From Fremontodendron californicum (lineage: Eukaryota; Streptophyta; Magnoliopsida; Malvales; Malvaceae): a stretch of DNA of 64,000 nucleotides. The translations under genes and the position numbers were made by a program. Within the stretch, counting starts at the first letter, position 1. Each line of letters opens with the position of its first letter. The stretch covers positions 744,001 through 808,000 of the forward strand of contig JAULJL010000038.1 in assembly GCA_030761205.1 (NCBI GenBank). Direction: 5' to 3'. This document shows, piece by piece, positions 1 to 12,080 of this stretch. Under the pieces are notes generated by a model. The model saw nothing but the letters and a program-made list of their open reading frames with translations. It was not told the DNA's origin and ran no database searches.

Positions 1-924
1 GATATATTACAATTACATAGATATATTACAATTACATAAATATATTACAATTAATATATTACATATATACATTACAATTACATAGATATGTTAAAATTAC
101 ATAGATACATTGCAATTACATAGATATATTACAATTACATAGATATATTACAATTACATATATATATATTACAATTACATATATTACAATTACATAGATA
201 TATTACATAGTTACATTACATAAATATAATACAATTAAATAGAAATTACAATTACATAGATATATTACAATTATATAAATATATTACAATTAATATATTA
301 TATAGATACATTACAATTACATAGATATATTAAAATTACATAGATATATTACAATTACATAGATATATTACAATTACATAAATATATTACAATTACATAG
401 ATATATTACATAGATACATTACAGTTAAATAGATATATTAAAATTACATAAATATATTACAATTATAATGTATCTATGTAATTGTAATATATCTATGTAA
501 TTGTAATGTATCTATGTAATATATCTATGTAATTGTAATATATCTATGTAATTGTAGTATATCTATGTAATTGTAATATTATCTATATATCTATGTACTT
601 GTAACATATCTATGTAATTGTAATATATCTATGTAATTGTAATTGTAATTGTAATATATCTATGTAATTATAATATCTATGTAATTGTAATATATATATC
701 TATGTAATTCTAATATATCTATGTAATTGTAATATATCTATGCAATATATTTATCTATGTATTATAATTGTAATATATCTATGTAATTGTAATATATCTA
801 TATAATATATCTATGTAATAGTTTTAATATATCTATGTTATATATAATTCTAATATACCAATGTAATTGTAATATATCTATGTAATTATATTATGTCTAT
901 GTAATTATAATATTTATCTATGTA
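1..924. repeat. 19-bp AT-rich satellite, inverted halves
   Basis: The stretch is built from degenerate copies of GATATATTACAATTACATA (19 bp), with variants that change g to a, lose a block or add extra TA pairs. From 1 to about 463 the unit reads in this orientation. From about 464 onward it reads as its reverse complement (tatgtaattgtaatatatc). The whole block is therefore a large imperfect inverted repeat with its centre near 463. No gene is visible. It ends where element C inserted. Confidence 0.93.
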
Positions 925-929
925 ATTGT
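925..929. repeat. Left target-site duplication of element C (ATTGT)
   Basis: ATTGT lies directly before the left LTR and is repeated at 9098-9102 directly after the right LTR. It is a 5-bp duplication as made by Ty3/gypsy integrases, and it was made within the satellite. Confidence 0.9.
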
Positions 930-3421
930 TGTAACACCCTGTCCGGATAATCTACCTAAAATTCGGCAGAGTTTCCTTTCTATCTCAACTATAACCCTCC
1001 TGCAGATAACACTCAATTTTATATCCTCAATCAGCAGTATTTCTCAATACTCTTACCACATATATCCATGCATATTCAAAAATTATTCATGATCAATTTA
1101 TTCTCAAATCAAACATATTGATCTATTGTCTCATATCTTCAAATATATACAATATATCCAGAAATAAACCTATCTCAGCAAGGTTTACTAGATAAAAAAA
1201 AATCAAAAGATCAAGACTTCAATAAATTTTTACTATGATGCCCACCACGTCACAATACTATTTGAAGCAGAGAATAGAGGAAGGTTGCAATCCCAACACC
1301 TAACTATCACCTGAAAATGAGAATATGAAATGGTGAGATATATGAATATCTCAGTGAGTAAACAACTTTTAAAACATTTGAAAACTATGATTATAATCCT
1401 TTAAAACATAATAGACATTTTCAAAATAAATAATAATAAAATCATAATGAGTAATTCAAAGACGTAGCAAAGTTTTCAAATGTATAACAATATTATAATA
1501 TTAAATCAATGAATAAAATCTGTAAAGTAAATCAAGTTCCGTATAATTGGGCTCCAACTTTCTGTCCTGCATAAGAGTACATCCATGAAATAACCAAGCA
1601 ATATCCATGTAGGCATACTAGTAGCCGGCCCCAAAGGCCAATACCACCATAGGACGCCCCAAAGGCATATGTGTCACTATGATGTGCCCCCAAAAGGCAA
1701 ATATAATGGGATAGGGACTCTGGAGGTGGCTCCCACCACAAAGGCGTAGCACGCAGCTCCCATACCCCAGTATAATATCACGGTATAGGGACTCTGGAGG
1801 TGGCGCCCGCCACAAAGGCGTAGCACGCAGCTCCCGTATTCCGGTCTAATATCACGGAATGGGGACTCTGGAGGTGGCTCCCGCCACAAAGGCGTAGCAC
1901 GCAGCTCCCGTATTCCGGTCAAGGAAATAATCTCATACATTAAGTCAGGTGGAGCCAAAACCATGTACGTCAAATTCTATGTAAAATCATATTTCATAAA
2001 ATCAACCAACTTACTCGATATAATATTTCTTGAAATAAAACTACTTTAATAACAAATCAATTCATATGATTAAATATCGTATATACCTTTAATACGTAAA
2101 ATAAATATATATGCTAAAAAATATATATATAATTATAATTAAAGAAATTTCAAATAACTATAGTTGTCGTCTACTCACTATCCTTGAGATGATCTCACTG
2201 TACACCTCGACCTGAAACTTCGGGATCCACAGGTGACGTCGGATCTACGTGGCCTAGAGATTAACAATAATTAGTATCTATACATGCTCAAAGCATTACA
2301 CAATTTTGAATGCAACTTAAGTCTCATAATCTTCCCTCAAGGTCAATACTAATTCCTCATACTCAAAACAACATATCCCAAATTTTTAATATCATTTCCA
2401 TAATCATTTTCTCCAAATATTCAACTCCATATTCATGTCCTTATCAAATTCCTTTCTAGTATTCCATGCCTTAGAGATTTTCATAATCCATAACCATCAA
2501 TAGTACTATATTTCTCTTAAGCAATAAATTCCTTAATATCAAGTTAGATTAAAAAATCATAACTTGAGTTTGGTAAGGAATTTGGAAGTGATTCCAATTG
2601 TTTTATTTCAACCAATATATCTAACTTATGAATAAAATAACTAACTTATACAACTAGAACAAAATTTTGATCAAATTTGATAAATCCCGAAACCATGCTG
2701 AAACAGGGATCAACATAGAACAGCCAACTTCACCGAATTTTATCTTTTTAACCGCTTATCGGTTTTGGGTGATTCAAAAACCAAAATTCTCATATTGAAG
2801 TCTAGTTTCTAGGAACAATATCAAAAAAATACAAACCCTAATGTGCCGAACCCAAAAAATCCGAACAGCAAGCATGCTCAGTTTCCCCTGTTTTGCTTTT
2901 TCTTCCCATTTTCTTGTTCATGCTTTCAAATCCTTTTTATTCTTACCAAAAATGAGTAAAATTCATACTTAATAGATGGATTTCAGACCTTAACATGTAT
3001 ATGGTGTAAAGATATTAGCATGCTCAAATAGAATATCTAAAGAAAATGAAGAATTTATCAAGAAACTAACCTTGGATGTAATTTTTGTTGAGATTATGGT
3101 GGAATACTTGAAGAAAATTTTGAGAGAGAGAGAGGGATAGAGTGGGAGGCCGGCTGCTTGAAAAAGAGAAGGAAAAATGTGTAGAATTCTCGGGAGAAAA
3201 GATGAAGATAAGTGATTTTTTGTTTGTTTTTGGGATAATTGCATATTAGTCCCTCAACTTTTTATAAATAACCATTAAGCCCCTAAACTTTTTTAATATG
3301 TTCAATTTGATCCTTTCTTCTTTTATTTCCTTCACTTATAACTTCTTACCAATTTTCAAGTTCGTCCTTAAAATTTTCGGGATTTAACTTTACATGATTA
3401 TACGTAACCTCGGTTGTTACA
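930..3421 (-). repeat. 3' LTR of element C
   Basis: 2,492 bp, TGTAACACCC at the left edge and GTTGTTACA at the right edge. It aligns without gaps to 6606-9097 with 13 mismatches by hand count. It contains a 74-bp tandem repeat at 1714-1920. Short open frames on the minus strand (1532-1973, 2990-3244) recur in both LTRs and are not genes. Confidence 0.95.
1714..1920. repeat. 74-bp tandem repeat in left LTR of element C
   Basis: Three copies (the last partial) beginning gggactctggaggtgg at 1714, 1788 and 1862. They are clearly more GC-rich than the rest of the LTR. The same array is at 7390-7596 in the other LTR, so it predates this insertion. Confidence 0.9.
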
Positions 3422-3422
3422 A

Positions 3423-3435
3423 CTTACCCCCCTTA
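3423..3435 (-). promoter_or_regulatory. Polypurine tract of element C
   Basis: On the minus strand TAAGGGGGGTAAG lies directly before the 3' LTR, the position and composition expected of a plus-strand primer. Its edge at the LTR is certain; its outer edge is approximate. Confidence 0.75.
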
Positions 3436-3516
3436 GAAAAATTTCGTCCTCGAAATTTACTTACCAACTTGATTGAACAAGTGAGAATATTGAGTCCGCA
3501 TATCTTCGTCCCTTTC

Positions 3517-4158
3517 TCATATAGCTTCTTCATATGAATGATTCCTCCAAAGAACTTTCACTAATGGAATAGTCTTAGTCCTTAGAACTTGGTCCTTTCT
3601 ATCGAAAATCTCAACCGGCTGCTCTTCATAAGTTAAATTTTCCTCAATTTCCATAGGCAAGTCCTTCAATATATGTGAAGAATCGAAAATGTACTTTCGG
3701 AGCATGGAAACATGGAACACATTATAAATTCGTGACAATTCTTCTGGTAAGGCCAATCTATAAGCAACTGGGCCAATCCGTTCAATGATCTCATACGGCC
3801 CTATATATCGAGGGCCCAACTTTCCTCGTCTTCCAAACCGGATTACTCCTTTCCAATGAGTCACTTTTAAAAACACCATATCACCAACTTCAAACTCTAA
3901 ATATTTTCTCCGATTATCTGCATAGGTCTTTTGTCGATCTTGAGCTATTTTTATCTTTTCTCGAATTACCTTAACTTTGTCTGCTGTCATCATAACAATT
4001 TCTGGACCTAGTAATTTCCTTTCATCTGTATCATCCCAACACACCGGAGTTCTGCACTTCCTTCCATACAAAGCTTCAAACGGAGCTATGTCGATGCTGG
4101 ACTGATAACTATTGTAACATGCAAACTCTGCTAAAGGCAAGTGTTCATCCCAGTTTCC
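3517..4158 (-). pseudogene. Integrase C-terminal part with chromodomain-like end (broken)
   Basis: The open frame 3517-4140 gives 207 residues. It holds the end of the integrase core (PLAEFACYNSYQSS, FEALYGRKCRTP), the GPY/F-type C-terminal module (GPRYIGPYEIIERIGPVAYR) and a chromodomain-like tail with LVKVLWRNHSYEEA. The frame stops inside that tail where a Trp is expected (TGG to TGA at 3517-3519). The same frame continues a little further toward the LTR. It is separated from the integrase core upstream by a frameshift or small deletion at about 4141-4160. The role in an intact element is strand transfer of cDNA into the genome and chromatin targeting. This copy is a remnant. Confidence 0.85.
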
Positions 4159-4512
4159 TCATAATACAAGATTTGAGCATATCTTCCAGAATTTGAATTG
4201 TCCGTTCAGATTGTCCATCCGTCTGGGATGAAAAGCAGTACTGAACTTGAGTTTAGTACCCATAGCATTCTGCAAACTTGGCCAAAATCGAGATATGAAT
4301 CGGGGGTCTCGATCAGATACAATCGATACTGGGGCACCATGTAACCTAACAATTTCATTCACATAAAGTTTAGCCAATCTTTCCATGGAAAAAATCTTCT
4401 TGACTGGCAAAAAGTGAGCTGATTTTGTCAGACGATCAACAATCACCCAAATGCTGTCATAACCAGACTGTGTTCTTGGCAATCCCGAAACGAAATCCAT
4501 AGCAATATCTTC
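4159..4512 (-). pseudogene. Integrase catalytic core, frameshifted
   Basis: The 113-residue open frame shows VIVDRLTKSAHF (first catalytic Asp) and IVSDRDPRF (second Asp). The block that should supply the catalytic Glu is out of frame after loss of one base at about 4224-4227, so the read-out turns into an unrelated tail. A TGA at 4510-4512 replaces a Trp codon and separates it from the preceding frame. It continues the same polyprotein as the flanking pieces. Confidence 0.85.
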
Positions 4513-5828
4513 TCACTTCCATTGAGGAATAGGTAGGGGGTTCAATTTCCCAGAAGGTTTTTGATGCTCGGCTTTAATTTGTTGGCATACCAAGCATTTA
4601 GAAACAAACTCAGCTATGTCCCGTTTCATACCTTGCCACAAATAATGTTCTCTTAAGGTTCGATACATCTTCACACTACCTGGATGTAACGCGTATGGTG
4701 CATTATGAGCTTCCTCCAAAATCACTTTCCGGAGTTCTTCATCCTGAGGCACACAAAGCCTATTTTTCATTATCAATACATCCTCATCTTTTATTTGAAA
4801 GTCAGTCCTCACACCATCATTTACTTCTTGCTTTAACTTTACCAGCATAGGGTCATTATTCTGTGCTTCACGTATCCAATCAATATGAATCGGTTTAACC
4901 TTCAAGTGGGTTATTAGGAGATCATTCTCATCAATCGTCAATTCTAAAGGTAAAGACTTCAAATCATTTTGTAAGGATTTCTGAATTGCTCGGATATGAG
5001 CAAGAGAACTAGAAGACTTTCTACTAAGAGCATCGGCCACTACATTGGCCTTTCCTGCATGGTAGTCAATTACATAGTCATAATCTTTTATCAATTCCAA
5101 CCATCTCCTTTGCCTCAAATTTAATTCTTTCTGATCCATCAGATATTTCAGACTCTTATGATCAGTGTAGATTGTACATTTTTCTCCAAATAAATAATGC
5201 CTCCCAATTTTCAGTGCAAACACCACTGCCGCTAACTCTAAATCATGAGTGGGATAGTTTTGCTCATGCTGTTTCAGTTGTCGAGAAGCATAAGCTATCA
5301 CCTTCCCATGTTGCATCAAAACGCAACCCAAACCTCGCCTCGAGGCATCACTGTATACCACAAAGCTTCCATTCCCTGATGGTAGTGTAAGAACTGGTGC
5401 TGTGGTCAATCTACGCTTGAGCTCTTGGAAAGCTTGCTCACATTCATCAGTCCACTCAAACTTAGCATGCTTCCTTGTTAATTTTGACAAAGGAGAGGCA
5501 ATCATGGAAAATCCTTCCACGAATCTTCGATAGTACCCTGCCAATCCGAGAAAGCTCCTAACTTCTGTGACATTAGTGGGTCTTTCCCAAGCAACTACAG
5601 CTTCTATCTTTTGTGGATCCACAAAAATCCCTTCCTTAGATACTACATGACCATGGAATGCTACTTTGTCTAGCCAGAATTCACACTTGGAAAATTTAGC
5701 ATAAAGTTGCTTTTCACGCATGGTCTGCAACACCGTTCTCAAATGGCTCACATGATCATCCTTATTCCTAGAATAAACTAGGATGTCATCGATGAAAACA
5801 ATAACAAACTTATCTAAGTAGGTTCGTC
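4513..5828 (-). pseudogene. RT catalytic/thumb region, RNase H and integrase zinc domain (5'-truncated)
   Basis: An open frame of 412 residues after the first Met (5751) extends upstream to about 5828 and includes the RT active-site block VFIDDILVYSR (FIDD at 5785-5796). Counting from the Met: RT connection to about residue 115 (FLGLAGYYRRFVEGF at 67-81), RNase H about 128-245 with catalytic acids D135 (YSDAS), E172, D197 (YTDHKSL) and D240 (VVADALSR), then the integrase HHCC zinc domain ending with CLVCQQIKAEHQ. The Ty3/gypsy family normally has protease and RT fingers and palm before this. Here the sequence switches directly to gag at about 5828. All RNase H acids are intact, but no complete enzyme can be made. 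Confidence 0.9.
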
Positions 5829-6511
5829 AACCTATCTCGAATATAACATGTAGCCCATCTTGGAATTTCTTGCATCTATCAGCATCGTTGGCTACTATCG
5901 GTGGAGCAAATTCTGATAGTTCATTGAATTTTTGCTCCTACTCTGCTACTGACATACTATCCTATTTTAAATTCATAAACTCAGTCCATTGCTTTTCCCG
6001 CAAAGCCCAAGAATAGCATTTTTCTTCAAACTCTCTTCGAAAGTCTGCCCAGGTTATGGCAGGATGTCTAGCATACCTTTGCACTGTAGTTTTCCACCAT
6101 GTGTGTGCATGATCCTCCAAAAATTTCACCGCACATGGTAATCTCATAGGCTCGAGAATATAAAGAGTAATGGAAGTAGTCCCATTTTTTTTTTTGTCAT
6201 GACCAGGCTAAATCTGATTCCGAAGACCCTGTGAAAATCTTGCAACCCATATTTTTCAGATCTTTACAGTAATCAACTATCCCCTTTTTAGTAGGGGCAG
6301 TCAAAACGAGAATTACTCTTGCCAAGGCCGCAACTGCCTTAACTAAATTAAGATTAGCTGCTGGAGGTGCTGCTGAGGATGCAGCAACAGAAGATGAACC
6401 AACAGCTGAAGCTTGTTCTCCAATTTGCTCATCAATATTCATATTTCTATTCCTATCCCTATTTTGGGCTAGGGGATTGATTCTAGGCCTTCCTCTTCGA
6501 CGTGGTGGCAT
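5828..6511 (-). pseudogene. gag remnant of element C
   Basis: The frame starts with ATG at 6511 (MPPRRRGRPRINP), a basic N-terminus usual for plant chromovirus Gag, and stays open to 6197. A T-rich run (A-rich on this strand) near 6187-6197 accompanies a frame change. The capsid-type block then follows at 5962-6147 (FLEDHAHTWWKTTVQRYA and FRREFEEKCYSWALREKQW). Two stops follow (after FMNLK and shortly after), then a final gag piece (QKFNELSEFAPPIVAN) before the junction with RT at about 5828. The zinc knuckle and protease are missing. In an intact element Gag would form the particle that packages the RNA. Confidence 0.85.
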
Positions 6512-6584
6512 CGTGTCTGATTTTTTGCACAGGTGACAATATTTTAATACTTCAACAAACAGTTCTTAAGTCTACAGGACCTAT

Positions 6585-6602
6585 AACCTTGCTCTGATAC
6601 CA
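6585..6602 (-). promoter_or_regulatory. Primer binding site of element C (tRNA-iMet)
   Basis: On the minus strand TGGTATCAGAGCAAGGTT starts three bases inside the 5' LTR edge. The first 12 bases are the standard plant initiator-Met tRNA primer site. This fixes the transcription direction of the element as minus. Confidence 0.9.
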
Positions 6603-6605
6603 AAT

Positions 6606-9097
6606 TGTAACACCCTGTCCGGATAATCTACCTAAAATTCGGCAGAGTTTCCTTTCTATCTCAACTATAACCCTCCTGCAGATAACACTCAATTTTATAT
6701 CCTCAATCAGCAGTATTTCTCAATACTCTTACCACATATATCCATGCATATTCAAAAATTATTCATGATCAATTTATTCTCAAATCAAACATATTGATCT
6801 ATTGTCTCATATCTTCAAATATATACAATATATCCAGAAATAAACCTATCTCAGCAAGGTTTACTAGATAAAAAAAAATCAAAAGATCAAGACTTCAATA
6901 AATTTTTACTATGATGCCCACCACGTCACAATACTATTTGAAGCAGAGAATAGAGGAAGGTTTCAATCCCAACACCTAACTATCACCTGAAAATGAGAAT
7001 ATGAAATGGTGAGATATATGAATATCTCAGTGAGTAAACAACTTTTAAAACATTTGAAAACTATGATTATAATCCTTTAAAACATAATAGACATTTTCAA
7101 AATAAATAATAATAAAATCATAATGAGTAATTCAAAGACGTAGCAAAGTTTTCAAATGTATAACAATATTATAATATTAAATCAATGAATAAAATCTGTA
7201 AAGTAAATCAAGTTCCGTATAATTGGGCTCCAACTTTCTGTCCTGCATAAGAGTACATCCATGAAATAACCAAGCAATATCCATGTAGGCATACTAGTAG
7301 CCGGCCCCAAAGGCCAATACCACCATAGGACGCCCCAAAGGCATATGTGTCACTATGATGTGCCCCCAAAAGGCAAATATAATGGGATAGGGACTCTGGA
7401 GGTGGCTCCCACCACAAAGGCGTAGCACGCAGCTCCCATACCCCAGTATAATATCACGGAATAGGGACTCTGGAGGTGGCTCCCGCCACAAAGGCGTAGC
7501 ACGCAGCTCCCGTATTCCGGTCTAATATCACGGAATGGGGACTCTGGAGGTGGCTCCCGCCACAAAGGCGTAGCACGCAGCTCCCGTATTCCGGTCAAGG
7601 AAATAATCTCATACATTAAGTCAGGTGGAGCCAAAACCATGTACGTCAAATTCTATGTAAAATCATATTTCATAAAATCAACCAACTTACTCGATATAAT
7701 ATTTCTTGAAATAAAACTACTTTAATAACAAATCAATTCATATGATTAAATATCGTATATACCTTTAATACGTAAAATAAATATATATGCTAAAAAATAT
7801 ATATATAATTATAATTAAAGAAATTTCAAATAACTATAGTTGTCGTATACTCACTATCCTTGAGATGATCTCACTGTACACCTCGACCAGAAACTTCGGG
7901 ATCCACAGGTGACGTCGGATCTACGTGGCCTAGAGATTAACAATAATTAGTATCTATACATGCTCAAAGCATTACACAATTTTGAATGCAACTTAAGTCT
8001 CATAATCTTCCCTCAAGGTCAATACTAATTCCTCATACTCAAAACAACATATCCCAAATTTTTAATATCATTTCCGTAATCATTTTCTCCAAATATTCAA
8101 CTCCATATTCATGTCCTTATCAAATTCCTTTCTAGTATTCCATGCCTTAGAGATTTTCATAATCCATAACCATCAATAGTACTATATTTCTCTTAAGCAA
8201 TAAATTCCTTAATATCAAGTTAGATTAAAAAATCATAACTTGAGTTTGGTAAGGAATTTGGAAGTGATTCCAATTGTTTTATTTCAACCAATATATCTAA
8301 CTTATGAATAAAATAACTAACTTATACAACTACAACAAAATTTTGATCAAATTTGATAAATCCCGAAACCATGCTGAAACAGGGATCAACATAGAACAGC
8401 CAACTTCACCGAATTTTATCTTTTTAACCGCTTATCGGTTTTGGGTGATTCAAAAACCAAAATTCTCATATTGAAGTCTAGTTTCTAGGAAAAATATCAA
8501 AAAAATACAAACCCTAATGTGCCGAACCCAGAAAATCCGAACAGCAAGCATGCTCAGTTTCCCCTGTTTTGCTTTTTCTTCCCATTTTCTTGTTCATGCT
8601 TTCAAATCCTTTTAATTCTTACCAAAAATGAGTAAAATTCATACTTAATAGATGGATTTCAGACCTTAACATGTATATGGTGTAAAGATCTTAGCATGCT
8701 CAAATAGAATATCTAAAGAAAATGAAGAATTTATCAAGAAACTAACCTTGGATGTAATTTTTGTTGAGATTATGGTGGAATACTTGAAGAAAATTTTGAG
8801 AGAGAGAGAGGGATAGAGTGGGAGGCCGGCTGCTTGAAGAAGAGAAGGAAAAATGTGTAGAATTCTCGGGAGAAAAGATGAAGATAAGTGATTTTTTGTT
8901 TGTTTTTGGGATAATTGCATATTAGTCCCTCAACTTTTTATAAATAACCATTAAGCCCCTAAACTTTTTTAATATGTTCAATTTGATCCTTTCTTCTTTT
9001 ATTTCCTTCACTTATAACTTCTTACCAATTTTCAAGTTCGTCCTTAAAATTTTCGGGATTTAACTTTACATGATTATACGTAACCTCGATTGTTACA
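6606..9097 (-). repeat. 5' LTR of element C
   Basis: 2,492 bp, same length as the left LTR. It would carry the promoter for minus-strand transcription; I do not identify a convincing TATA box. It is about 99.5% identical to 930-3421. Confidence 0.95.
7390..7596. repeat. 74-bp tandem repeat in right LTR of element C
   Basis: Counterpart of 1714-1920 with the same three units and two base differences in the second unit. Confidence 0.9.
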
Positions 9098-9102
9098 ATT
9101 GT
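9098..9102. repeat. Right target-site duplication of element C (ATTGT)
   Basis: Matches 925-929. Confidence 0.9.
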
Positions 9103-9241
9103 AATATATCTACGTAATTGACATATTGTAATAAATCTATATATCTATGTAATATTACAATTACATAGATATCTAATTACATAGATATATTATATATATT
9201 ACAATCACATAATTACAATTACATAGATATATTACATATAT

Positions 9242-10545
9242 TACATAAATATATGTATATATTGCAAATACAATTACACAAATATCTATGTAATTCTAAT
9301 GTATCTATGTAATTGTAATATATCTATGTAATATATCTATGTAATTGTAATATATATTACACATATATATTACAATTGCATAGATATATTACATAGATAT
9401 ATTACAATTACATATATATATATATATATATTACAATTATATAGATATATTACAATTACTTAAATATATTACAATTACATAGATATATTATAATTACATA
9501 GATATATTACAATTACATAGATATATAACAATTACATAGATATATTACAATTACATATATATATATATATATTACATAAAGATATTACAATTACATATAT
9601 ATATTACAATTACATAATTACAATTACATAAATATATCTATATAATATATTACATAGATATATTACAATTACATAGATATATTACAATTACATATATATA
9701 TTACTATTATATAGATATATTACAATTACTGAAAATATTAGATATTACATGTATACATTACAATTACTGAAAACATTAGATATTACATGTATATTACATT
9801 GATATATACATAGATATATTACTATTACATTACTATATGTATCTATGTAATTGTAAGATATATTACAGTATATCTATGTAATTTTAATATATATCTATGT
9901 ATAATATATCTATGTAATTGTAATATATTTATGTAATTGTAATATATATTTACGTAATATATCTATGTAATTATAATATATCTATGTAATTTTAATTATG
10001 TGATTGTAATATAGGTAATATATATATATATGCAATTGTAATATGTCAATGTATTTGTAATATATCTAATGTATCTATGTAATATATACATGTAATATCT
10101 AATGTTTTCAGTAATTGTAATGTATACATGTACTATCTAAAATTTTCAGTAATTATAATATATCTATGTAACTGTAGTATATCTATTTATGTAATTATAT
10201 TTCTATGTAATATATCTATGTACATAAATTTATGTATATATTGCAAATACAATTACACAAATATCTATGTAATTCTAATGTATCTATGTAATTGTAATAT
10301 ATCTATGTAATATATCTATGTAATTGTAATATATATTACACAGATATATTACAATTGCATAGATATATTACATAGATATATTACAATTACATATATATAT
10401 TACAATTACATATATATATATATATTACAATTATATAGATATATTACAATTACTTAAATATATTACAATTACATAGATATATTACAATTACATAGATATA
10501 TTACAATTACATAGATATATAACAATTACATAGATATATTACAAT

Positions 10546-10580
<35 letters not shown>

Positions 10581-12080
10581 CATAAAGATATTACAATTAC
10601 ATATATATATTACAATTACATAATTACAATTACATAAATATATCTATATAATATATTACATAGATATATTACAATTACGTAGATATATTACAATTACATA
10701 TATATATTACTATTATATAGATATATTACAATTACTGAAAATATTAGATATTACATGTATACATTACAATTACTGAAAACATTAGATATTACATGTATAT
10801 TACATTGATATATACATAGATATATTACTATTACATTACTATATGTATCTATGTAATTGTAAGATATATTACAGTATATCTATGAAATTTTAATATATAT
10901 CTATGTATAATATATCTATGTAATTGTAATATATATTTACGTAATATATCTATGTAATTATAATATATCTATGTAATTTTAATTATGTGATTGTAATATA
11001 GGTAATATATCTATGCAATTGTAATATGTCAATGTAATTGTAATATATCTAATGTATCTATGTAATATATACATGTAATATCAGATGTTTTCAGTAATTG
11101 TAATGTATACATGTAATATCTAACATTTTCAGTAATTATAATATATCTATGTAACTGTAGTATATCTATTTATGTAATTATATTTCTATGTAATATATCT
11201 ATGTACATAAATATATGTATATATTGCAACTACAATTACACAAATATCTATCTAATTCTAATGAATCTATGTAATTGTAATATATCTATGTAATATATCT
11301 ATGTAATTGTAATATATATTACACAGATATATTACAATTGCATAGATATATTACATAGATATATTACAATTACATATATATATATATTACAATTACATAT
11401 ATATATATTACAATTATATAGATATATTACAATTACTTAAATATATTACAATTACATAGATATATTACAATTACATATATATATTACAATTACATAATTA
11501 CAATTACATAAATATTTCTATATAATATATTACATAGATATATTACAATTACATGGATATATTACAATTACATATATATATTACTATTATATAGATATAT
11601 TATAATTACTGAAAATATTAGATATTACATGTATACATTACAATTACTGAAAACATTAGATATTACATGTATATTACATTGATATATACATATATATATT
11701 ACTATTACATTACTATATGTATCTATGTAATTGTAAGATATATTACAATATATCTATGTAATTTTAATATATATCTATGTATAATATATCTATGTAATTG
11801 TAATATATTTATGTAATTGTAATATATATTTACGTAATATATCTATGTAATTATAATATATCTATGTAATTTTTAATTATGTGATTGTAATATAGGTAAT
11901 ATATCTATGCAATTGTAATATGTCAATGTAATTGTAATATATCTAATGTATCTATGTAATATATACATGTAATATCTAATGTTTTCAGTAATTGTAATGT
12001 ATACATGTAATATCTAAAATTTTCAGTAATTATAATATATCTATGTAACTGTAGTATATCTATTTATGTAATTATATATA
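9242..12080. repeat. Three higher-order repeat units of about 1 kb, each an inverted repeat
   Basis: A marker with attgcaa followed by acaattacacaaatatct occurs at 9261, 10240 and 11223, giving unit lengths near 980 bp. The third copy is shorter, near 880 bp. Within each unit a segment of about 90 bp containing ATTACTGAAAA and ATTAGATATTACATG (9714-9800, 10720-10806, 11593-11680) returns as its reverse complement about 350 bp later (10075-10164, 11055-11147, 11950-12040). Each unit is therefore a large imperfect palindrome, repeated head to tail. Confidence 0.85.

Larger units (their letters stand above)
930..9097 (-). mobile_element. Element C: defective Ty3/gypsy chromovirus (Tekay/Del-like)
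   Basis: A complete LTR-to-LTR insertion of 8,168 bp, read on the minus strand, with 2,492-bp LTRs starting TG and ending CA and 5-bp TSDs. The primer site next to the right LTR matches the initiator Met tRNA signature TGGTATCAGAGC. The 3.2-kb interior carries gag, then reverse transcriptase, RNase H and integrase, the Ty3/gypsy order. The integrase C-terminus runs into a chromodomain-like end, which together with the primer site suggests the Tekay/Del chromovirus lineage. The middle of gag is joined directly to the reverse transcriptase catalytic region, so the rest of gag, the protease and the N-terminal half of RT are deleted. Several stops and frameshifts remain. It cannot be autonomous, yet its LTRs are nearly identical. 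Confidence 0.93.

Noticed and set aside
1532..1973. Overlapping minus-strand frames of 65-98 residues (also 7208-7649)
   Set aside because: They lie in both LTRs of element C across the 74-bp repeat, and the repeated EPPPES text comes from that repeat. No protein family is recognised.
10128..10310. Ile/Tyr-rich frame in satellite (also 18170-18358)
   Set aside because: Simple translation of the 19-bp satellite, without codon structure or conservation.
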